Source: Spongospora subterranea
Taxonomy: Eukaryota; Endomyxa; Phytomyxea; Plasmodiophorida; Plasmodiophoridae
Assembly (NCBI GenBank): GCA_900404475.1
Contig: OUQQ01000128.1
Span: 1 to 38,479 of the forward strand
DNA length: 38,479 nucleotides
Direction: 5' to 3'
This document shows, in pieces, positions 37,366 through 38,479 of the stretch. The notes beneath the pieces were generated by a model that searched no databases, was not told where the DNA came from, and saw only the letters and a program-made list of their open reading frames with translations. The first letter of the stretch is position 1. Every line of letters starts with the position of its first letter. The position numbers and the translations under genes are program-made.

Positions 37366-38479
37366 GACCATCGTCGCACAATGTTTTCCAATACAGCAGT
37401 TGGACATTCATCCTGTGTCTATTGACATGGTTTTGGCCCATCAGGTTTTGCTGCTGCGCTCCGCGTTGATTTCTTTCAGAAGTCTGTCCAGTTGTTAGCC
37501 ATTAGTTTAACCTCTCAGGTCGTCGTTTAGCACATACGCGTCGATCCTTGCTAGCTCAGCTGCGTCTTCGACAGATATTCTAGGTGGGAACTCATAATCT
37601 GCTCTCAGCATCTCGCGTAATCTCCTGATCACACAAAAACAACACAACTCGATATATTGACCAATACTCTGACTATCACGCTCTTCCAATACGCATTTGC
37701 TGTAGCAGATTGTGTTGATCGTGTCGGCCTCGGTTCTACAGTTTCTTTACCCGCTCCGGGAACGCTGCGCTTGTCGTGATCGCTCCTGAACGGTTCAACA
37801 GCAGTTGATCAGCTGGATATTGCATTTCGGGGATCGTGTGTCAATACGGGATAGCAATCGCCTGTTGATCCTTATCCGCGTCATCGTTCTGTGAAACACT
37901 CTGCGCCATGATCCAGTCGTTGCTGTTTGACCTGGCGCCAGCACCACCGACCATATCTCCTTCCTGCGCTTGTGTCTGGCCAGCACCATCGTCTCCGGTT
38001 TCTCCCTCGGTCAACGGATCATGCTCTGATCCATCTGTGATGAACATCCATCGACCGTTATCGAATTCCCGTTCCTCGATCGCGAGTCGAATTCTGCACA
38101 CAGCACCATCAGTTGGCCATCCCTCGTGGCGAATTCCGCATCGCCTAGCTGATTCCGTTCCCAGCATCTCTCGATGTTCTGTCGTTCAACCATCGCCACC
38201 GTCATTCGCGATATTCGCAGCTGCTCAGAGACGGCATCGTCTTCCTCCGGATCTACCGCGATGGTCAACAAAGCGCCATGGTCGCAACCCCCTTGAATGA
38301 GACAAGAAACGTACCTGATCCAGATTGGCTCATGTTGTATTGTAATGACCAAGAACGGCTGATCTGACCCTAGTTCAAGGTACCCATTAAAATAGTGATC
38401 TATCGATCACCAACTGCAGCCTCAAATGGCCAATTATCTATCGACCCTGACTCCATGCCTTGAATCGCCAAACCCGCAT
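37366..38479. other. right-end stretch with uncertain minus-strand coding
   Basis: Minus-strand blocks look coding-like. One at 37507-37689 ends EDAAELARIDAYVLNDDLRG. Another at 37841-38167 contains RLAIEEREFDNGRWMFITDG. A third, overlapping in a different frame at 38011-38352, contains GALLTIAVDPEEDDAVSEQL. They may be exons of one gene running in from the right edge. No junctions could be proved and no family is recognised. Confidence 0.3.

Overview
The window is nuclear DNA of a eukaryote with a compact, intron-rich genome, almost certainly a protist. Most genes are cut by GT-AG introns of about 46 to 78 bases and lie tens to a few hundred bases apart on both strands. The reading frames that can be reconstructed give recognisable eukaryotic proteins: proteasome alpha-5, a USP7-type deubiquitinase, insulin-degrading enzyme, Eyes-absent phosphatase, a paladin-type phosphatase, kanadaptin and an RBJ/DNAJC27-type GTPase. 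Eyes-absent, RBJ and an octotricopeptide/FASTK-like organellar protein argue against an ordinary fungus. An oomycete-like or other SAR-group protist fits, but the sequence alone does not settle the lineage.

Layout. 1-2.1 kb holds gene ends and possible exons I cannot name. 2.55-4.03 kb is a WD40-repeat protein (+). 5.07-6.85 kb is a kanadaptin-like FHA protein (+), converging on insulin-degrading enzyme (-, 6.93-10.65 kb). A 64-residue membrane protein (+) at 11 kb converges on an RBJ-like GTPase (-, 11.28-12.0 kb). Next come a coiled-coil protein (-, 12.2-12.9 kb), a helical-repeat/RsmC methyltransferase fusion (-, 13.66-16.35 kb) and USP7 (-, 16.38-21.08 kb). A second ubiquitin protease (+) lies at 21.64-23.11 kb. 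An unrecognised gene (-, 23.28-23.92 kb) diverges from a three-domain paladin (+, 23.99-29.24 kb). A four-helix membrane protein (-, 29.34-29.76 kb) and an Eyes-absent phosphatase with an extra helical N-terminus (-, 30.0-31.83 kb) follow. The right end has an F-box-like/ankyrin protein (+, 33.31-34.30 kb), weak candidates, proteasome alpha-5 (+, 36.44-37.36 kb) and an unassigned end.

There is no operon logic. Two deubiquitinases and a proteasome subunit share the ubiquitin pathway but are separate genes. The flanks (1-4 kb and 33-38 kb) look richer in G+C and in GATC-containing words and poorer in introns than the middle. The most notable items are the organellar-type helical-repeat/RsmC fusion, the paladin with three intact catalytic loops, the Eyes-absent protein with an unusual N-terminal domain, and the 29-base gap between USP7 and the methyltransferase gene. 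All splice sites were placed by eye from frame continuity and family resemblance. No transcript or database evidence was available.
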